64,000 nucleotides of DNA, taken from positions 1,531,390-1,595,389 of the forward strand of contig AP021857.1 in the NCBI GenBank assembly GCA_017347485.1, written 5' to 3'. Under the pieces are notes generated by a model, which ran no database searches, was not told where the DNA came from, and saw only the letters and a list, made by a program, of their open reading frames with translations. Origin of the DNA: Candidatus Desulfobacillus denitrificans. GTDB lineage: Bacteria; Pseudomonadota; Gammaproteobacteria; Burkholderiales; Rhodocyclaceae. The position numbers and the translations under genes were made by a program. Below, in pieces: positions 1-10,658 of this stretch; position 1 is the stretch's first letter; each line of letters begins with the position of its first letter.

Positions 1-192
1 CAAATGTTCCGCTATGGCCTGTTGCGCGAGGCGCTGTCCCGCAACCCCGCCGTCACCGACGAGTCCGCGGCAGTCGAAGCCTTGGGCCATCGTCCGCTGC
101 TGGTGCCCTCCGATCCCGACAACCTGAAGGTGACCTGGCCGGCGGATCTCGTGCTGGCGGAAAGAATCCTGCAGCAAAGGAAGCAGGCGTGA
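1..192 (+). CDS. ispD: IspD C-terminal fragment (5' end outside window)
   Basis: This is the last 63 codons of 2-C-methyl-D-erythritol 4-phosphate cytidylyltransferase, which forms CDP-methylerythritol in the MEP isoprenoid pathway. The reading frame is already open at base 1. The fragment begins with [11 protein letters not shown] and contains [14 protein letters not shown], the typical IspD C-terminal stretch followed by the last helix. Its TGA (190-192) overlaps the ATG of ispF (TGATG), the usual ispD-ispF arrangement. The catalytic N-terminal part lies outside the window. Confidence 0.9.
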   Translation, partial: QMFRYGLLREALSRNPAVTDESAAVEALGHRPLLVPSDPDNLKVTWPADLVLAERILQQRKQA

Positions 193-668
193 TGCGCATC
201 GGCCAGGGTTTCGACGTCCATGCCCTCGTGCCGGGGCGCAAGCTCGTCATCGGCGGCGTGGAGATCCCCTTCGAGCGCGGGTTGCTCGGCCATTCCGATG
301 CCGACGTGCTGCTCCATGCGGTCACCGATGCGCTGCTCGGGGCCGCCGGCCTCGGCGATATCGGCCGACATTTTCCGGACAGCGACGCGCGCTTCAAGGA
401 CGCCGACAGCCGGCGGTTGCTGCGCGAGGCGGCACGGCTGATCGAATGGGCCGGCTATCGCGTCTCCAACGTGGATGCCACGGTGATCGCGCGCGCCCCG
501 CGCATGTCACCGCACGTGGCGGCGATGGCGGCGAACATCGCGGCCGATCTGGGCATCGAGGCGGGTTGCGTCAACATCAAGGCCAAGACCACCGAAAGCC
601 TCGGCTTCACCGGCCGCGGGGAGGGCATCGCCGCCCAGGCGGTGGCCCTGATCGTGCGTGCCGGATAG
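192..668 (+). CDS. ispF: 2-C-methyl-D-erythritol 2,4-cyclodiphosphate synthase
   Basis: The 158-residue protein makes MEcPP from CDP-ME 2-phosphate in the MEP pathway and is normally a cytosolic zinc trimer. The family metal ligands are visible as D8 and H10 in GQGFDVHAL and H42 in [11 protein letters not shown]. The C-terminal [17 protein letters not shown] motif is intact and the length is usual. I chose the ATG at 192 because it overlaps the ispD stop; an in-frame GTG at 189 would add one residue. thpR overlaps its last codons. Confidence 0.96.
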   Translation: MRIGQGFDVHALVPGRKLVIGGVEIPFERGLLGHSDADVLLHAVTDALLGAAGLGDIGRHFPDSDARFKDADSRRLLREAARLIEWAGYRVSNVDATVIARAPRMSPHVAAMAANIAADLGIEAGCVNIKAKTTESLGFTGRGEGIAAQAVALIVRAG

Positions 669-1194
669 CCGGCGGATTTTTTTCGCCCTCTGGCCCGACG
701 AGGCGGTCGCCCGGCAATTCGACGAGGCCGGGCGCTGTGCGCACGAGACGCTGGGCGGGCGGCGCATGCGCCGCGAGACCCTGCACCTGACGCTGGCCTT
801 CGTCGGCAGCATTGCGACCGCCCGCCTGCAAGCCCTGTGCGACATCGCCGCAGCGGTCCGTCTGCCGGCTTTCGCATTGCATTTCGGACGGCTGGAGTGC
901 CTTCGGCGCAAGAAGATCGCCTGGGCCGCCGCCGACGTGCCGCCCGGCCTGCACGACCTCGTTCGTTCGCTGGCAGCGGGAATGAAGGCGGCGGGATTCC
1001 GCACCGAGGAACGCCCCTTTGCCGCCCACGTCACGCTGCTGCGCCATGCCCGTTGCGAAAAGGCGCGGGATCTGCCGGCCGGCGACCTGCGCATCGAATG
1101 GCCGGTGCGCGATTTCGTGCTGGTCGAATCGGACCTGCAGCCGGAGGGTGCGAACTACCGCATCCTCGGCCGCTGGCCTCTCGCTCAGACCTGA
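658..1194 (+). CDS. thpR: RNA 2',3'-cyclic phosphodiesterase (2'-5' RNA ligase family)
   Basis: This 178-residue 2H phosphoesterase carries both HxTL signatures, HLTL at residues 43-46 and HVTL at 124-127, which supply the two catalytic histidines. The family opens 2',3'-cyclic phosphate RNA ends and can reverse 2'-5' ligation in vitro; the cellular role is poorly defined. The start is a GTG at 658, inside the end of ispF, giving [13 protein letters not shown]. The 3' end overlaps the convergent glnD stop by 10 bp, so no terminator lies between them. Confidence 0.9.
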   Translation: MPDSRRIFFALWPDEAVARQFDEAGRCAHETLGGRRMRRETLHLTLAFVGSIATARLQALCDIAAAVRLPAFALHFGRLECLRRKKIAWAAADVPPGLHDLVRSLAAGMKAAGFRTEERPFAAHVTLLRHARCEKARDLPAGDLRIEWPVRDFVLVESDLQPEGANYRILGRWPLAQT

Positions 1195-3776
1195 AGCTTT
1201 TCCAGCAGCTCCGTTTCCAGCCGCAGCAGCGTGGCCGTCTTGGCCAGTTCCGTCCCGCTGACGAGGAAGGTGTCCTCGACGCGCTCGCCGAGCGTGGCGA
1301 TCCGGGCGGTGTGAACATTGATGCCATGGGCGTCGAGCGTGCTGGCCACGGTAAACAGCAATCCGGGCCGGTCGGCAGCGACGACCGAGAGCAGGTATTG
1401 GCCGGGCTTTTCCGTCTGGCGGATCTGCACTTCGGGGACGATGGGAAAGTTGCGCACCTGGCGCGAGAGGCGACCGCTGGCGACTTTCTCCGGCGCTCCG
1501 CCCGCTGCCAGCCTGGCCGCCAGGTCGTGCTCGATCAGGCTGATCATGTCGCGGCTGGCCAGCCGGCCATCCGGGTCGAGCAGCATGAAGCTGTCCAGCG
1601 CGTAACCGTGGCGGGTGGTGTGGATTTTGGCTTCGGCGATGCTGTAGCCGAGCCGGCTGAAAAAGCCGCACAGGCGCGCGAAGAGATGCGGCTGGTCCGG
1701 CGTATAGACCATCACCTGCAGGCCCGCCTCGCCGATGTGGGGCAGGCGCGCCTTCACCACCGGCTGGCCGCCGGCGGGTCGATGGTAGAGGGTCCGCGTG
1801 TGCCAGGCGATCTCCTCGGCGTCGTGGCGCAGGAAATACACCGTGTCGAGTTCCTGCCAGAACGCTCCCTCGACGCCCTGGCGCAGGCCGAAATAGCGCA
1901 GCAGGCGGCGCGCCTCTTCCTGGCGCTCGGCGATGCCGAGGGCCTGTTGCGGCGCTGCCCCGCGCAGCAGGCGCAGGGCAGCGTTGTAGAGGTCCTCCAG
2001 CAGCTTGCCCTTCCAGGCGTTCCACACCTTGGGACTGGTGCCGCGGATGTCGGCGACGGTCAGCAAATAGAGCGCCGTCAGCCTGCGCTCGCTGCCGGCC
2101 AGGCCGGCAAAGGCGCGCACCACCTCCGGATCGGCCAGGTCCTGCTTCTGCGCAACGCTGGACATCGTCAGGTGCTGCTCGACCAGCCAGGCGACCAGCG
2201 CGGTGTCCTCCTCGGCAAGGCCATGCTCGCGGCAGAAGTGGCGCGCGTCGGCCGAGCCGAGCCTGGAGTGGTCGCCGCCGCGGCCCTTGGCGATGTCGTG
2301 GAAGAGGGCGGCAAGGTAGAGCAGCCAGTGCTTCTCGAAGCCGGCGATGAGCCGGCTGCAGAAGGGATTCTCATGGGCGAACTCCGCCATGGTGAGGCGG
2401 CGCAGGTTGCGCACCACCATGATGATGTGCTGGTCGACCGTGTAGGCATGGAACAGGTCATGCTGCATCTGGCAGACGATGCGGCGGAATACCGGCAAGT
2501 AGCGTCCGAGGATGTCGTACTGGTTCATGCGCCGCAGTTCATGCACCAGCCCGCGCTTCTGCTGGAACAGTTGCAGGAAAACGGCGCGGTTGCGCGGGTC
2601 GCGGCGAAAGTCAGGCCCGACGAGACGGCGCGCCCGCCACAGGGCACGCAGGGTGCGCGCCGTCATGCCGTTCAGCTCGGGGCGCTGCTGCATCAGCAGG
2701 AAGCTCTCGAGAATCGCTCCGGGCGTCTTTTCGAAGACCTCCTCGTCGCGCACGTCGAGCAGCCCGTGGTCCGACTGGAAGCGGGCATTGATGACGATCG
2801 GCAGCTTGTTCGGCTCGGGGAAGATCTCGGCGGCGAGGTTCTGCAGCAGGATGACATTCAGCTGGGTGATCGATTTGGCCGTGCGGTAATAGCGCTGCAT
2901 GAGCAGTTCCGCGGCGCGCCGGATTTTGCCGGCCGCGATGCCGAACTGGCGGGCGATGGCCTCCTGGTGATCGAACAGCAGCCTGTCCTCGCGCCGCCCG
3001 GTGAGGTGGTGCAGGCGGATGCGGGCATGGCGGAGGAAAGCTTCCAGCCGCTTCAACTGCAGCGCTTCGCCGCGCGTGACGATGCCGCGGCGGGCGAGAT
3101 CGTTCCAGGAGTCGCCCAGTCCGGCCGCCCGGCTGATCCACAGGATGACCTGCAGGTCGCGCAGCCCACCGGGGCTTTCCTTGCAGTTCGGCTCCAGTGC
3201 GTAGGGCGTTTCCTGGTAGCGTGCGTAGCGCTCTTCCTGCTCGAGCCGCTTGCCCGTGAAGAAGGCCTTCGGGTCGAGCTGCGCACGCATCTTTCCGGAA
3301 AATTCTGAAAACAGGTTGCGGCTGCCGCAGATCAGGCGGGCCTCCAGCAAGCTGGTCTGCACCGTAATGTCGCGGCAAGCTTCATCGACGCATTGCCGGA
3401 CCGTGCGCACGCTGTGGCCGATGTCCAGGCCGACGTCCCACAGCAGGCCGATCAGTTCCTCGAGCTGCCGCTCGGTCTCGCGAGCGACGTTGTCCGGCAT
3501 CAGGAAGAGGAGGTCGATGTCGGAGGCGGGAAAGAGCTCGCGCCGGCCGTAGCCGCCGACGGCCACCAGGGACAGGCCAAGCGGAAGGCGGGCTTCCTGC
3601 CAGAGGGCCTTGAGCAGGTCGTCGACCAGCTGGCTGCGGCCGCGCAACAGGCGCAAGGCGTCGCCCCTGGCGTCGTAGGCCTGTCGGAGGGCGGCCTGGC
3701 CCTGGGTCAGTTCGCTCCGGAAGCGGCCGGCGAGTTGCCGCAGGGCGGCAATGTCCCCCGACGGCGCGGGCGGCAT
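1185..3776 (-). CDS. glnD: [Protein-PII] uridylyltransferase / uridylyl-removing enzyme
   Basis: The 863-residue nitrogen sensor uridylylates PII (GlnB/GlnK) when glutamine is low and removes UMP when it is high. Domains in order are the nucleotidyltransferase ([17 protein letters not shown], about residues 74-90), a GlnD helical region, the HD hydrolase ([14 protein letters not shown], about 491-504) and two C-terminal ACT domains that sense glutamine. The length is normal (about 860-890). The ATG at 3776 lies 2 bp after the map stop, so map-glnD probably form a transcriptional unit. A reading frame continues upstream, but that part is the map gene in another frame. Confidence 0.96.
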   Translation of the reverse strand: MPPAPSGDIAALRQLAGRFRSELTQGQAALRQAYDARGDALRLLRGRSQLVDDLLKALWQEARLPLGLSLVAVGGYGRRELFPASDIDLLFLMPDNVARETERQLEELIGLLWDVGLDIGHSVRTVRQCVDEACRDITVQTSLLEARLICGSRNLFSEFSGKMRAQLDPKAFFTGKRLEQEERYARYQETPYALEPNCKESPGGLRDLQVILWISRAAGLGDSWNDLARRGIVTRGEALQLKRLEAFLRHARIRLHHLTGRREDRLLFDHQEAIARQFGIAAGKIRRAAELLMQRYYRTAKSITQLNVILLQNLAAEIFPEPNKLPIVINARFQSDHGLLDVRDEEVFEKTPGAILESFLLMQQRPELNGMTARTLRALWRARRLVGPDFRRDPRNRAVFLQLFQQKRGLVHELRRMNQYDILGRYLPVFRRIVCQMQHDLFHAYTVDQHIIMVVRNLRRLTMAEFAHENPFCSRLIAGFEKHWLLYLAALFHDIAKGRGGDHSRLGSADARHFCREHGLAEEDTALVAWLVEQHLTMSSVAQKQDLADPEVVRAFAGLAGSERRLTALYLLTVADIRGTSPKVWNAWKGKLLEDLYNAALRLLRGAAPQQALGIAERQEEARRLLRYFGLRQGVEGAFWQELDTVYFLRHDAEEIAWHTRTLYHRPAGGQPVVKARLPHIGEAGLQVMVYTPDQPHLFARLCGFFSRLGYSIAEAKIHTTRHGYALDSFMLLDPDGRLASRDMISLIEHDLAARLAAGGAPEKVASGRLSRQVRNFPIVPEVQIRQTEKPGQYLLSVVAADRPGLLFTVASTLDAHGINVHTARIATLGERVEDTFLVSGTELAKTATLLRLETELLEKLQV

Positions 3777-3778
3777 GC

Positions 3779-4582
3779 TCAGTTCCGCAATTCCGGCCTG
3801 GGTGGAGAGCCGGCGGAAAGGGTCAGGACCTCGGCACCGGATTCCGCAACCAGTACGGTGTGCTCCCACTGGGCCGACAGGCTGCGGTCCTTGGTGACGA
3901 TGGTCCAGCCGTCGGGGAGTTCGGAAATGGCGGCCTTGCCGGCGTTGATCATCGGCTCGATGGTGAAGATCATGCCAGGGCGCAGCTCCGGCCCGCTGCC
4001 CGGTTTGCCGTAATGCAGCACCTGGGGTTCCTCGTGGAACTGGCGGCCGATGCCGTGGCCGCAGAACTCGCGCACGACGGAAAAGCCATTCGACTCGGCA
4101 TGGCGCTGGATGGCGTGGCCGATGTCGCCCAGATGGGCGCCCGGGCGCACCTGCCCGATGCCCAGCCAGAGGCATTCAAGGGTCACGGCGCACAGCCGTT
4201 TCGCCAGGATGCCGGCCTCCTTGCCGACGATGAACATGCGCGAGGTGTCGCCGTGCCAGCCGTCCTTGATGACGGTGATGTCGATGTTGACGATGTCGCC
4301 CTTTTTCAAGGCCTTCTCGCCGGGCACGCCGTGGCAGACCTGGTGGTTGACCGAGGTGCAGATGGATTTCGGATACGGCTTGTAGCCGGGCGGGGCGTAG
4401 TTGAGGGGCGCCGGGATGGCGCCCTGGACGTTGACCATGTAGTCGTGGCACAGGCGGTCGAGTTCGGCGGTGGTGATGCCCGGCTTGACGTGCGGCTCGA
4501 TGAAATCGAGGACTTCCGAGGCGAGGTGGCCAGCGACCCGCATCTTTTCGATTTGCTCGGGGGTCTTGATGACGATGCTCAT
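3779..4582 (-). CDS. map: Type I methionine aminopeptidase
   Basis: This 267-residue cytosolic metalloprotease removes the N-terminal Met from nascent proteins. The pita-bread metal ligands are all visible: D101, D112, H176, E209 and E240, with the substrate-side H84 in VCHGVPGEK. The start [10 protein letters not shown] matches the family; an upstream in-frame ATG at 4603 would add seven residues. It lies divergent from rpsB, a very common arrangement, and just upstream of glnD. Confidence 0.96.
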   Translation of the reverse strand: MSIVIKTPEQIEKMRVAGHLASEVLDFIEPHVKPGITTAELDRLCHDYMVNVQGAIPAPLNYAPPGYKPYPKSICTSVNHQVCHGVPGEKALKKGDIVNIDITVIKDGWHGDTSRMFIVGKEAGILAKRLCAVTLECLWLGIGQVRPGAHLGDIGHAIQRHAESNGFSVVREFCGHGIGRQFHEEPQVLHYGKPGSGPELRPGMIFTIEPMINAGKAAISELPDGWTIVTKDRSLSAQWEHTVLVAESGAEVLTLSAGSPPRPELRN

Positions 4583-4627
4583 GTCTCTGGGGGCGCGGTA
4601 CATAGTGCAGGCAAAGCCGAATTATGC

Positions 4628-4657
4628 TTGAGAATACAGGGGAAAAACCGCTATAAT
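4628..4657 (+). promoter_or_regulatory. Sigma-70-type promoter for rpsB-tsf
   Basis: TTGAGA (4628-4633) and a perfect TATAAT (4652-4657) are separated by 18 bp in the AT-richer gap between divergent map and rpsB. It would start a leader of roughly 105 nt before the rpsB ATG. This is the strongest consensus promoter I saw in the left block. Confidence 0.75.
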
Positions 4658-4664
4658 GCGCGAC

Positions 4665-4686
4665 TTGCCGACCTTCGGGCCGGCAA
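4665..4686 (+). promoter_or_regulatory. Hairpin in the rpsB mRNA leader
   Basis: TTGCCG (4665-4670) pairs with CGGCAA (4681-4686). An inner CC/GG pair closes a TTCG tetraloop, with one internal mismatch. It sits at the very 5' end of the predicted rpsB leader. In gammaproteobacteria the rpsB leader is the site of S2 autoregulation, so a regulatory role is plausible, but the fold here does not prove it. Confidence 0.5.
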
Positions 4687-4768
4687 AATACACACGCCCG
4701 GCGCCGAAAGGGTGCCTCGCAACATCGCAGCACGGCCGGGCGGAGGCCAACCCTTATCGGAGAATCTG

Positions 4769-5524
4769 ATGTCTACGACCATGCGTCAAATGCTGGAGGC
4801 GGGTGTCCATTTCGGCCACCAGACGCGCTTCTGGAACCCCAAGATGGCCCCCTTCATCTTCGGCCATCGCAACAAGATTCATATCATCAATCTGGAAAAA
4901 ACCCTGGTCAAGTACCAGGAGGCGATGGCTTTCCTGCGCAAGATGTCGGCCAACAAGGGCACCGTGCTTTTCGTCGGCACCAAGCGCCAGGCACGCGAGA
5001 TCGTGCGCGAGGAAGCCCTGCGCGCCGGTGCGCCCTTCGTCGACGAGCGCTGGCTCGGCGGCATGCTGACCAACTTCAAGACGGTCAAGCAGTCGATCAA
5101 GCGCCTGAAGGAGCTCGAGACGATGTCGCAGGACGGCACCTTCGAGCGCCTCGGCAAGAAGGAAGCACTGATGCTCCAGCGCGAGATGGTCAAGCTGGAG
5201 AAGAGCATCGGCGGCATCAAGGACATGAACGGCCTGCCGGACGCGATCTTCGTCATCGACGTCGGCTACCACAAGATCGCCATCACCGAAGCCGGCAAGC
5301 TGGGCATCCCGGTGGTTGCCGTGGTCGACACCAACCACACCCCCGAGGGTATCGCCTACGTCATTCCGGGCAACGACGATTCCAGCCGGGCCATCCGCCT
5401 GTATGCGCGCGGCGCGGCCGATGCGGTGCTGGAAGGCCGCAACCAGACCGTGCAGGAAGTCGTCGCCATGGTGTCCGACGACTTCGTCGAGGTCGACGAG
5501 GGCGGCGAGGGCGAAGCGGCCTGA
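4769..5524 (+). CDS. rpsB: 30S ribosomal protein S2
   Basis: The 251-residue protein starts [22 protein letters not shown] and contains [19 protein letters not shown] and [10 protein letters not shown], all diagnostic S2 blocks. A Shine-Dalgarno GGAGAA lies just before the ATG. It binds late to the 30S subunit and helps recruit S1. It heads the rpsB-tsf-pyrH-frr unit and is separated from tsf by a strong stem-loop. Confidence 0.98.
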   Translation: MSTTMRQMLEAGVHFGHQTRFWNPKMAPFIFGHRNKIHIINLEKTLVKYQEAMAFLRKMSANKGTVLFVGTKRQAREIVREEALRAGAPFVDERWLGGMLTNFKTVKQSIKRLKELETMSQDGTFERLGKKEALMLQREMVKLEKSIGGIKDMNGLPDAIFVIDVGYHKIAITEAGKLGIPVVAVVDTNHTPEGIAYVIPGNDDSSRAIRLYARGAADAVLEGRNQTVQEVVAMVSDDFVEVDEGGEGEAA

Positions 5525-5545
5525 GCCGCGGCAGGACAAAACCCC

Positions 5546-5568
5546 GCGGGGCGGCCAGGCCGCCCCGC
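5546..5568 (+). terminator. GC-rich stem-loop between rpsB and tsf
   Basis: GCGGGGCGGC (5546-5555) and GCCGCCCCGC (5559-5568) form a perfect 10-bp stem around a CAG loop. No T-run follows, so it is probably an attenuator or mRNA 3'-end stabiliser that lowers tsf relative to rpsB rather than a full intrinsic terminator. Confidence 0.55.
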
Positions 5569-5600
5569 TGTGCATCAACAGCATGAATTCAGGAGCAAGC

Positions 5601-6497
5601 ATGGCGGAAATCACCGCTTCGATGGTCAAGGAACTGCGCGAGAAGACCGACGCGCCGATGATGGAATGCAAGAAGGCCCTCAGCGAGGCCGGCGGCGACA
5701 TGGCCAAGGCCGAGGAAATCCTGCGCGTCAAGCTAGGCAACAAGGCCAGCAAGGCCGCCTCCCGCGTCGCGGCCGAGGGCATGGTCGGCGTCTTCATCGC
5801 CCCGGAGGCGAAGCTGGGCGCGATCATCGAGGTCAACTGCGAGACCGACTTCGTCGCCAAGAACGACGATTTCCAGGCCTTCACCAGGGCCCTGGCGGAA
5901 CTCGTGGCGAAGCAGGACCCGGCCGATGTCGCCGTCCTGTCGGGACTGACTTTGAACGGCGCCACGGTGGAAGCCACGCGCACGGCGCTGGTGGGCAAGA
6001 TCGGCGAAAACCTGTCGATTCGCCGCTTCGCCCGCTTCGAGGCGAAGGGCAGTCTGACCAGCTACGTCCATGGCGGCGCCAAGATCGGCGTGCTGGTGGA
6101 CATGGCGGGGGGCGACGAGGGCCTCGCCAAGGATCTCGCCATGCACATCGCCGCCTCCAAGCCGAAGGCGCTGGACGCTTCGGGCGTGCCGGCCGACCTG
6201 CTGGAGACCGAGCGCCGCATCGCCGCCGAGAAGGCGCGCGAGGCCGGCAAGCCGGAGGCCATGCTGGAGAAGATCGCCGAGGGCACGGTGCAAAAGTTCC
6301 TGAAGGAAGTCACCCTGCTCGGCCAGGTCTTCGTCAAGGCCGAGGACGGCAAGCAGACCATCGAGCAGTTGCTCAAGGCCAAAGGCGCCACCGTCGCCTC
6401 CTTCCAGCTGTATGTGGTGGGCGAGGGGCTGGAGAAGCGTTCCGGCGATTTCGCCGCCGAAGTGGCCGCCCAGGCCGCCGCGGCCGCCGCCCGCTAA
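5601..6497 (+). CDS. tsf: Translation elongation factor Ts
   Basis: The 298-residue EF-Tu nucleotide exchange factor starts [20 protein letters not shown] behind an AGGAG site. The UBA-like N-terminal domain ([16 protein letters not shown]) and the EF-Ts core ([14 protein letters not shown]) that contacts EF-Tu are clear. It ends in a poly-Ala tail. The rpsB-tsf order is nearly universal. Confidence 0.98.
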   Translation: MAEITASMVKELREKTDAPMMECKKALSEAGGDMAKAEEILRVKLGNKASKAASRVAAEGMVGVFIAPEAKLGAIIEVNCETDFVAKNDDFQAFTRALAELVAKQDPADVAVLSGLTLNGATVEATRTALVGKIGENLSIRRFARFEAKGSLTSYVHGGAKIGVLVDMAGGDEGLAKDLAMHIAASKPKALDASGVPADLLETERRIAAEKAREAGKPEAMLEKIAEGTVQKFLKEVTLLGQVFVKAEDGKQTIEQLLKAKGATVASFQLYVVGEGLEKRSGDFAAEVAAQAAAAAAR

Positions 6498-6501
6498 GCA
6501 G

Positions 6502-7218
6502 ATGGGCACACCCGCCTACAAGCGCATCCTGCTGAAGCTGTCGGGCGAGGCCCTCATGGGCAGCGACGCCTACGGCATCAACCGGGAGACGCTGGCGGGC
6601 ATCGTCGCCGAGATCAAGTCGGTTGCCGACCTGGGAGTCGAGATCGGCGTGGTCATCGGCGGCGGCAACATCTTCCGTGGCCTGGCCGGCAGCGCCTCAG
6701 GCATGGATCGCGCCACCGCCGACTACATGGGCATGCTGGCGACGGTCATGAATGCCATGGCGCTGGCCGATGCCATGCGTCAGGCCGGTCTCAATGGCCG
6801 CGTCCAGTCGGCGCTGAACGTCGAGCAGGTGATCGAGCCCTACATTCGCGGCAAGGCCATCCGCTACCTCGAAGAGGGCAAGATCGTCATCTTCGCCGCC
6901 GGTACCGGCAACCCGTTCTTCACCACCGACACGGCCGCCGCGCTGCGCGGCTCGGAGATCGGCGCCGAGATCGTGCTCAAGGCGACCAAGGTGGATGGCG
7001 TCTACACCGCCGACCCGAAAAAGGACCCGACGGCCAAACGCTATCACCGCGTCAGCTTCGACGAGGCGATCGGCCGCAACCTGCAAGTGATGGATGCCAC
7101 GGCACTCGCCCTGTGCCGCGACCAGAAGCTGCCGATCAACGTCTTCAGCATCTTCAAGTCCGGTGCGCTGAAAGCCGTCGTCCTCGGCGAGGAAGAGGGC
7201 ACCATGGTGCATTGTTGA
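6502..7218 (+). CDS. pyrH: UMP kinase
   Basis: This 238-residue amino-acid-kinase-fold enzyme phosphorylates UMP to UDP as a hexamer and is usually activated by GTP and inhibited by UTP. Motifs [24 protein letters not shown] and [13 protein letters not shown] are characteristic. The ATG is only 4 nt after the tsf stop and lacks a strong Shine-Dalgarno, which suggests translational coupling to tsf. Confidence 0.97.
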   Translation: MGTPAYKRILLKLSGEALMGSDAYGINRETLAGIVAEIKSVADLGVEIGVVIGGGNIFRGLAGSASGMDRATADYMGMLATVMNAMALADAMRQAGLNGRVQSALNVEQVIEPYIRGKAIRYLEEGKIVIFAAGTGNPFFTTDTAAALRGSEIGAEIVLKATKVDGVYTADPKKDPTAKRYHRVSFDEAIGRNLQVMDATALALCRDQKLPINVFSIFKSGALKAVVLGEEEGTMVHC

Positions 7219-7228
7219 GGAGATCAGG

Positions 7229-7786
7229 ATGATTCCCGAACTCAAGAAGTCGACCGAGCAAAAAATGCAGAAATCCCTCGAGGCCCTGAAGAGCGATCTC
7301 GGCAAGGTGCGCACCGGTCGTGCGCATGCCGGCATCCTCGACCACATCCAGGTGGATTATTACGGCTCGATGGTGCCGCTCAGCCAGGTCGCCAACGTCA
7401 ACCTGATCGACGCCCGCACCATTGGCGTGGCGCCTTGGGAGAAGAAAATGGCCGCGGTCATCGAGAAGGCCATCCGCGACTCCGACCTGGGACTCAACCC
7501 GTCTACCGTCGGGGATAACGTGCGCGTGCCGATGCCGGCTCTCACCGAGGAGCGCCGCAAGGATCTCATCAAGGTGGTGCGCGGCGAGGCAGAGAACGCC
7601 CGCGTGGCCGTACGCAACCTGCGGCGCGACGCCAACCACGCCCTCAAGGAAGCCATCAAGGCGAAGACGATTTCCGAGGACGACGAGCGTCGTGCCCAGG
7701 AGGACGTGCAGAAACTGACCGATCGCACCATCGCCGAGATCGACAAGGCGCTGGCCCAGAAGGAAAGCGACCTGATGGCCGTCTGA
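7229..7786 (+). CDS. frr: Ribosome recycling factor
   Basis: At 185 residues this is the standard RRF length. It contains [15 protein letters not shown] and the [11 protein letters not shown] and [12 protein letters not shown] helices. With EF-G it splits post-termination ribosomes. A GAGGAG site precedes the ATG and it follows pyrH by 10 bp. Its stop codon forms the loop of a perfect stem-loop. Confidence 0.98.
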   Translation: MIPELKKSTEQKMQKSLEALKSDLGKVRTGRAHAGILDHIQVDYYGSMVPLSQVANVNLIDARTIGVAPWEKKMAAVIEKAIRDSDLGLNPSTVGDNVRVPMPALTEERRKDLIKVVRGEAENARVAVRNLRRDANHALKEAIKAKTISEDDERRAQEDVQKLTDRTIAEIDKALAQKESDLMAV

Positions 7787-7796
7787 AGACGGCCAT
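7775..7796 (+). other. Stem-loop with the frr stop codon in its loop
   Basis: ATGGCCGTC (7775-7783) and GACGGCCAT (7788-7796) are perfect inverted repeats, and the four-base loop TGAA holds the frr stop codon TGA (7784-7786). No T-run follows. It may be a weak attenuator or processing site between the ribosome genes and the lipid genes. Confidence 0.45.
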
Positions 7797-7820
7797 GGCC
7801 AGGTGCCCGGAGAAGCGGTC

Positions 7821-8630
7821 GTGACCCTCTTCCCCAGTTCCACCCAGGATATCCCGCCCGTCGGCGAAGTGCCCCGCCACATCGCCATCATCATGGATGG
7901 CAACGGCCGCTGGGCCAGGAAACGCTTCATGCCGCGCGTGGCCGGGCACAAGCGCGGTGTCGAGACGGTCCGCGAAATCATCAGGGCCTGCATCGATCGC
8001 GGCGTGTCCTACCTGACCCTGTTCGCCTTCAGCTCCGAGAACTGGCGCCGCCCCCAGGAGGAAGTCTCCTTCCTCATGCAGCTTTTCCTGCGGGCACTGG
8101 AAGAGGAGGTGGCCAAGCTGCACGAAAACGGCATCCGCTTCCGCGTCATCGGCGATCTGTCGCGCTTCGAGCCGAAGATCGTCGATCTCATCAGGCGGGG
8201 CGAGGCACAAACGGCGGACAATTCCAGACTGACCCTGACCATAGCCGCCAACTACGGCGGCCGCTGGGACATCCTGCAGGCCATGGAGAAAATGCTGGCA
8301 GCCGAGCCCGGCAAACGCGCCGGGTTCGCAGAGAAAGACCTGGCTGCCCACCTTGCGCTCAACTATGGGCCGGAGCCCGACCTGTTCATTCGCACCGGCG
8401 GGGAGCAGCGGATCAGCAACTTCCTGCTCTGGCAGCTGGCCTACAGCGAGTTTTACTTCACCGACACCCTCTGGCCGGAATTCGATGCGGGCGCGCTCGA
8501 CCTCGCCATCGCATCCTACCGACAGCGGGAACGCCGTTTCGGCCGCACCTCCGAGCAGCTTCAGACGGATAGCGTGCCGCCACGCATCGAAGGCCAGGTC
8601 CGCTCCTCCGTCGCGGGCAAGAATGCTTAA
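7821..8630 (+). CDS. uppS: Undecaprenyl diphosphate synthase
   Basis: The 269-residue cis-prenyltransferase makes the C55 carrier lipid for cell-wall synthesis from FPP and IPP. The catalytic [10 protein letters not shown] motif, FSSENWRRP, and the C-terminal [19 protein letters not shown] are intact. I prefer the GTG at 7821, 8 bp after GGAG; an in-frame GTG at 7803 would add six residues. It overlaps cdsA by 8 bp. Confidence 0.96.
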   Translation: MTLFPSSTQDIPPVGEVPRHIAIIMDGNGRWARKRFMPRVAGHKRGVETVREIIRACIDRGVSYLTLFAFSSENWRRPQEEVSFLMQLFLRALEEEVAKLHENGIRFRVIGDLSRFEPKIVDLIRRGEAQTADNSRLTLTIAANYGGRWDILQAMEKMLAAEPGKRAGFAEKDLAAHLALNYGPEPDLFIRTGGEQRISNFLLWQLAYSEFYFTDTLWPEFDAGALDLAIASYRQRERRFGRTSEQLQTDSVPPRIEGQVRSSVAGKNA

Positions 8631-9462
8631 GGCGCGGGTGGCCACCGCTTTGCTGCTGCTGGCGGGTTTGCTCGCCATGCTCTTCCTGTCGCCATTCATG
8701 GGCTGGATGCTGTTCGCCGTCCTGGTTGCCGGCATCGGTGCCTGGGAGTGGGGCGGCCTGCTCAGGATGGGCGTTTCGGGCAGGCGGGTCTATGCCTTGA
8801 TTTCGGCGGTCTTGTGCGCTGCCTTGGGCTGGATCGTGCTCGACATCAGCACAGGGGCCGTTCGCCAGGCCACCCTGCTGATCGCCATTTTCAGCCTGGC
8901 GGCGGTGTTCTGGCTGATGGTCGTCCCATTCTGGCTGCGTGCCAAATGGCCGTCCGCTGCGCGCATTCCCGGAGTTCTCGCCGGTTTCGTCGTCCTGATT
9001 CCGGCTTGCCTCGCGCTGATGCAATTGCGCTCGTTCGCACCGCTTTTCCTGCTGGCGGTCATGGCCTCGATCTGGGTGGCCGACATTTCCGCCTACGCTT
9101 GCGGCCGCGCTTTCGGTCGCCACAAGCTGGCGCCAATGATCAGCCCCGGAAAAACCTGGGAAGGGGTGGCGGGTGCGGTTGCCGGAGTGCTGCTCTATGG
9201 CGCCGCCGTTGCCTGTGCGGCCGGCAGGCTGCCGGCCAGTTCGGCGGGGTGGGCAGTGTTCTCGCTGGCCTTGCTCGTGCTGACGGCCGTCAGCATTCTG
9301 GGCGATCTGTTCGAATCGCTCGTGAAGCGCCAGGCCGGCGTCAAGGATAGCGGAGCGCTCCTGCCTGGACATGGCGGGGCGCTCGATCGCATCGACAGCC
9401 TGACCTCGACCCTGCCTCTCGTAGGCCTTGCCGTGCTGGTTTGGGATGGGCGGCCGGCATGA
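8623..9462 (+). CDS. cdsA: Phosphatidate cytidylyltransferase
   Basis: This 279-residue integral membrane enzyme makes CDP-diacylglycerol, the phospholipid precursor. About eight hydrophobic segments are visible, and the family signature [20 protein letters not shown] followed by GALDRID sits near the C-terminus. The ATG lies inside the uppS end, and the TGA overlaps the dxr start as ATGA. Both imply coupled translation. Confidence 0.96.
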   Translation: MLKARVATALLLLAGLLAMLFLSPFMGWMLFAVLVAGIGAWEWGGLLRMGVSGRRVYALISAVLCAALGWIVLDISTGAVRQATLLIAIFSLAAVFWLMVVPFWLRAKWPSAARIPGVLAGFVVLIPACLALMQLRSFAPLFLLAVMASIWVADISAYACGRAFGRHKLAPMISPGKTWEGVAGAVAGVLLYGAAVACAAGRLPASSAGWAVFSLALLVLTAVSILGDLFESLVKRQAGVKDSGALLPGHGGALDRIDSLTSTLPLVGLAVLVWDGRPA

Positions 9463-10658
9463 GCAGCCCAAGGCAAAAGCTGGTCGTACTGGGCGCCACC
9501 GGCTCGATTGGCGTCAGCACGCTGGATGTCGTGGCGCGTCACCCTGACCGCTTCGAGGTGCTGGCGCTCTCGGCCCAGAACAAAATCGACCGCCTGGCCG
9601 AACAGTGCCGTCAATTCCACCCTCGATACGCGGTAGTCGGCTCCGAAAATGCGGCGTCGATTCTGGACGGGATGTTGCGACAGTCCGGCATTGCAACCAC
9701 CGTCCTGTGCGGTATCGAGGCTCTGGAAAGGGTTGCAAGCCTTCCGGAAACCGATTCCGTCATAGCCGCCATCGTGGGCGCCGCCGGTTTGAGGCCAACC
9801 TTGGCGGCGGCCCGGGCTGGCAAGAAAATTCTCCTTGCCAACAAAGAAGCCCTGGTCATGGCGGGCGCGCTTTTCATGCAGGAGGTGCACCGCAACAAGG
9901 CGACCCTGCTTCCTATCGATAGTGAGCATAATGCGATATATCAATCACTGCCTAGGTATTTCTCAAGTAATTTAGAAGAATATGGAGTGCGCCGTATCGT
10001 CTTGACCGCATCCGGTGGGCCCTTCAGGCAAATGCCTTTGGCGGCACTGGCCACTGTCACGCCGGATCAGGCCTGCGCCCATCCGAACTGGAGCATGGGC
10101 AGGAAGATTTCGGTCGATTCCGCGACCATGATGAATAAGGGACTGGAAGTGATCGAGGCCCATTGGTTGTTCAATACCCCCCCCGATCGCATCGAAGTCG
10201 TTATCCATCCCCAAAGCGTGATTCATTCCATGGTGGAGTATGCCGACGGTTCGGTGATTGCCCAGCTCGGCAATCCGGACATGCGTACGCCGATTGCCTA
10301 TGCCCTGGCCTATCCGGAGCGCATCGAGGCGGGGGTGGAGCCGCTGGATTTGTGCCGGATCGGAATGTTGAATTTCGAGCGTCCCGATTTCAAGCGCTTC
10401 CCTTGCCTCGGGCTGGCCTACGATGTGCTGTCGCGGGGAGGAAATGCCCCGGCGGTCCTGAATGCCGCAAACGAAGTCGCGGTTGCAGCATTCCTTGACG
10501 GCAGGCTGCCGTTTTCAAGGATCCCCTGGATCATTCAACAGGTGCTGGCCGACGTTGCCTGGAACGATGCCGCATCCCTCGAGGACATTTTCGCCTCGGA
10601 TGCCTTGGCGCGAGAATCCGGACGGCATCATGTTGCGGGATTGTCCTGCCGGACATGA
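9459..10658 (+). CDS. dxr: 1-deoxy-D-xylulose 5-phosphate reductoisomerase
   Basis: The 399-residue NADPH enzyme converts DXP to MEP, the committed step of the pathway that also uses IspD and IspF. The nucleotide-binding [14 protein letters not shown], the metal-site segment [13 protein letters not shown] and the active-site loop SGGPFR with the following [18 protein letters not shown] are present. The ATG overlaps the cdsA stop; a TTG at 9441 is also in frame. Codons around 9925-9985 are unusually AT-rich for this gene. Confidence 0.97.
   Translation: MSSPRQKLVVLGATGSIGVSTLDVVARHPDRFEVLALSAQNKIDRLAEQCRQFHPRYAVVGSENAASILDGMLRQSGIATTVLCGIEALERVASLPETDSVIAAIVGAAGLRPTLAAARAGKKILLANKEALVMAGALFMQEVHRNKATLLPIDSEHNAIYQSLPRYFSSNLEEYGVRRIVLTASGGPFRQMPLAALATVTPDQACAHPNWSMGRKISVDSATMMNKGLEVIEAHWLFNTPPDRIEVVIHPQSVIHSMVEYADGSVIAQLGNPDMRTPIAYALAYPERIEAGVEPLDLCRIGMLNFERPDFKRFPCLGLAYDVLSRGGNAPAVLNAANEVAVAAFLDGRLPFSRIPWIIQQVLADVAWNDAASLEDIFASDALARESGRHHVAGLSCRT

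Noticed and set aside
607..2025. 472-codon open frame on the minus strand
   Set aside because: It is an alternative frame over glnD and thpR with no recognisable domain.
837..3308. 823-codon open frame on the plus strand
   Set aside because: It lies antisense to glnD and its composition (Gly/Arg/Ala/Gln rich) is that of a GC-rich shadow frame. glnD has all family motifs.
4754..5998. 414-codon minus-strand frame over rpsB and tsf
   Set aside because: It is a shadow of two universally conserved plus-strand genes.
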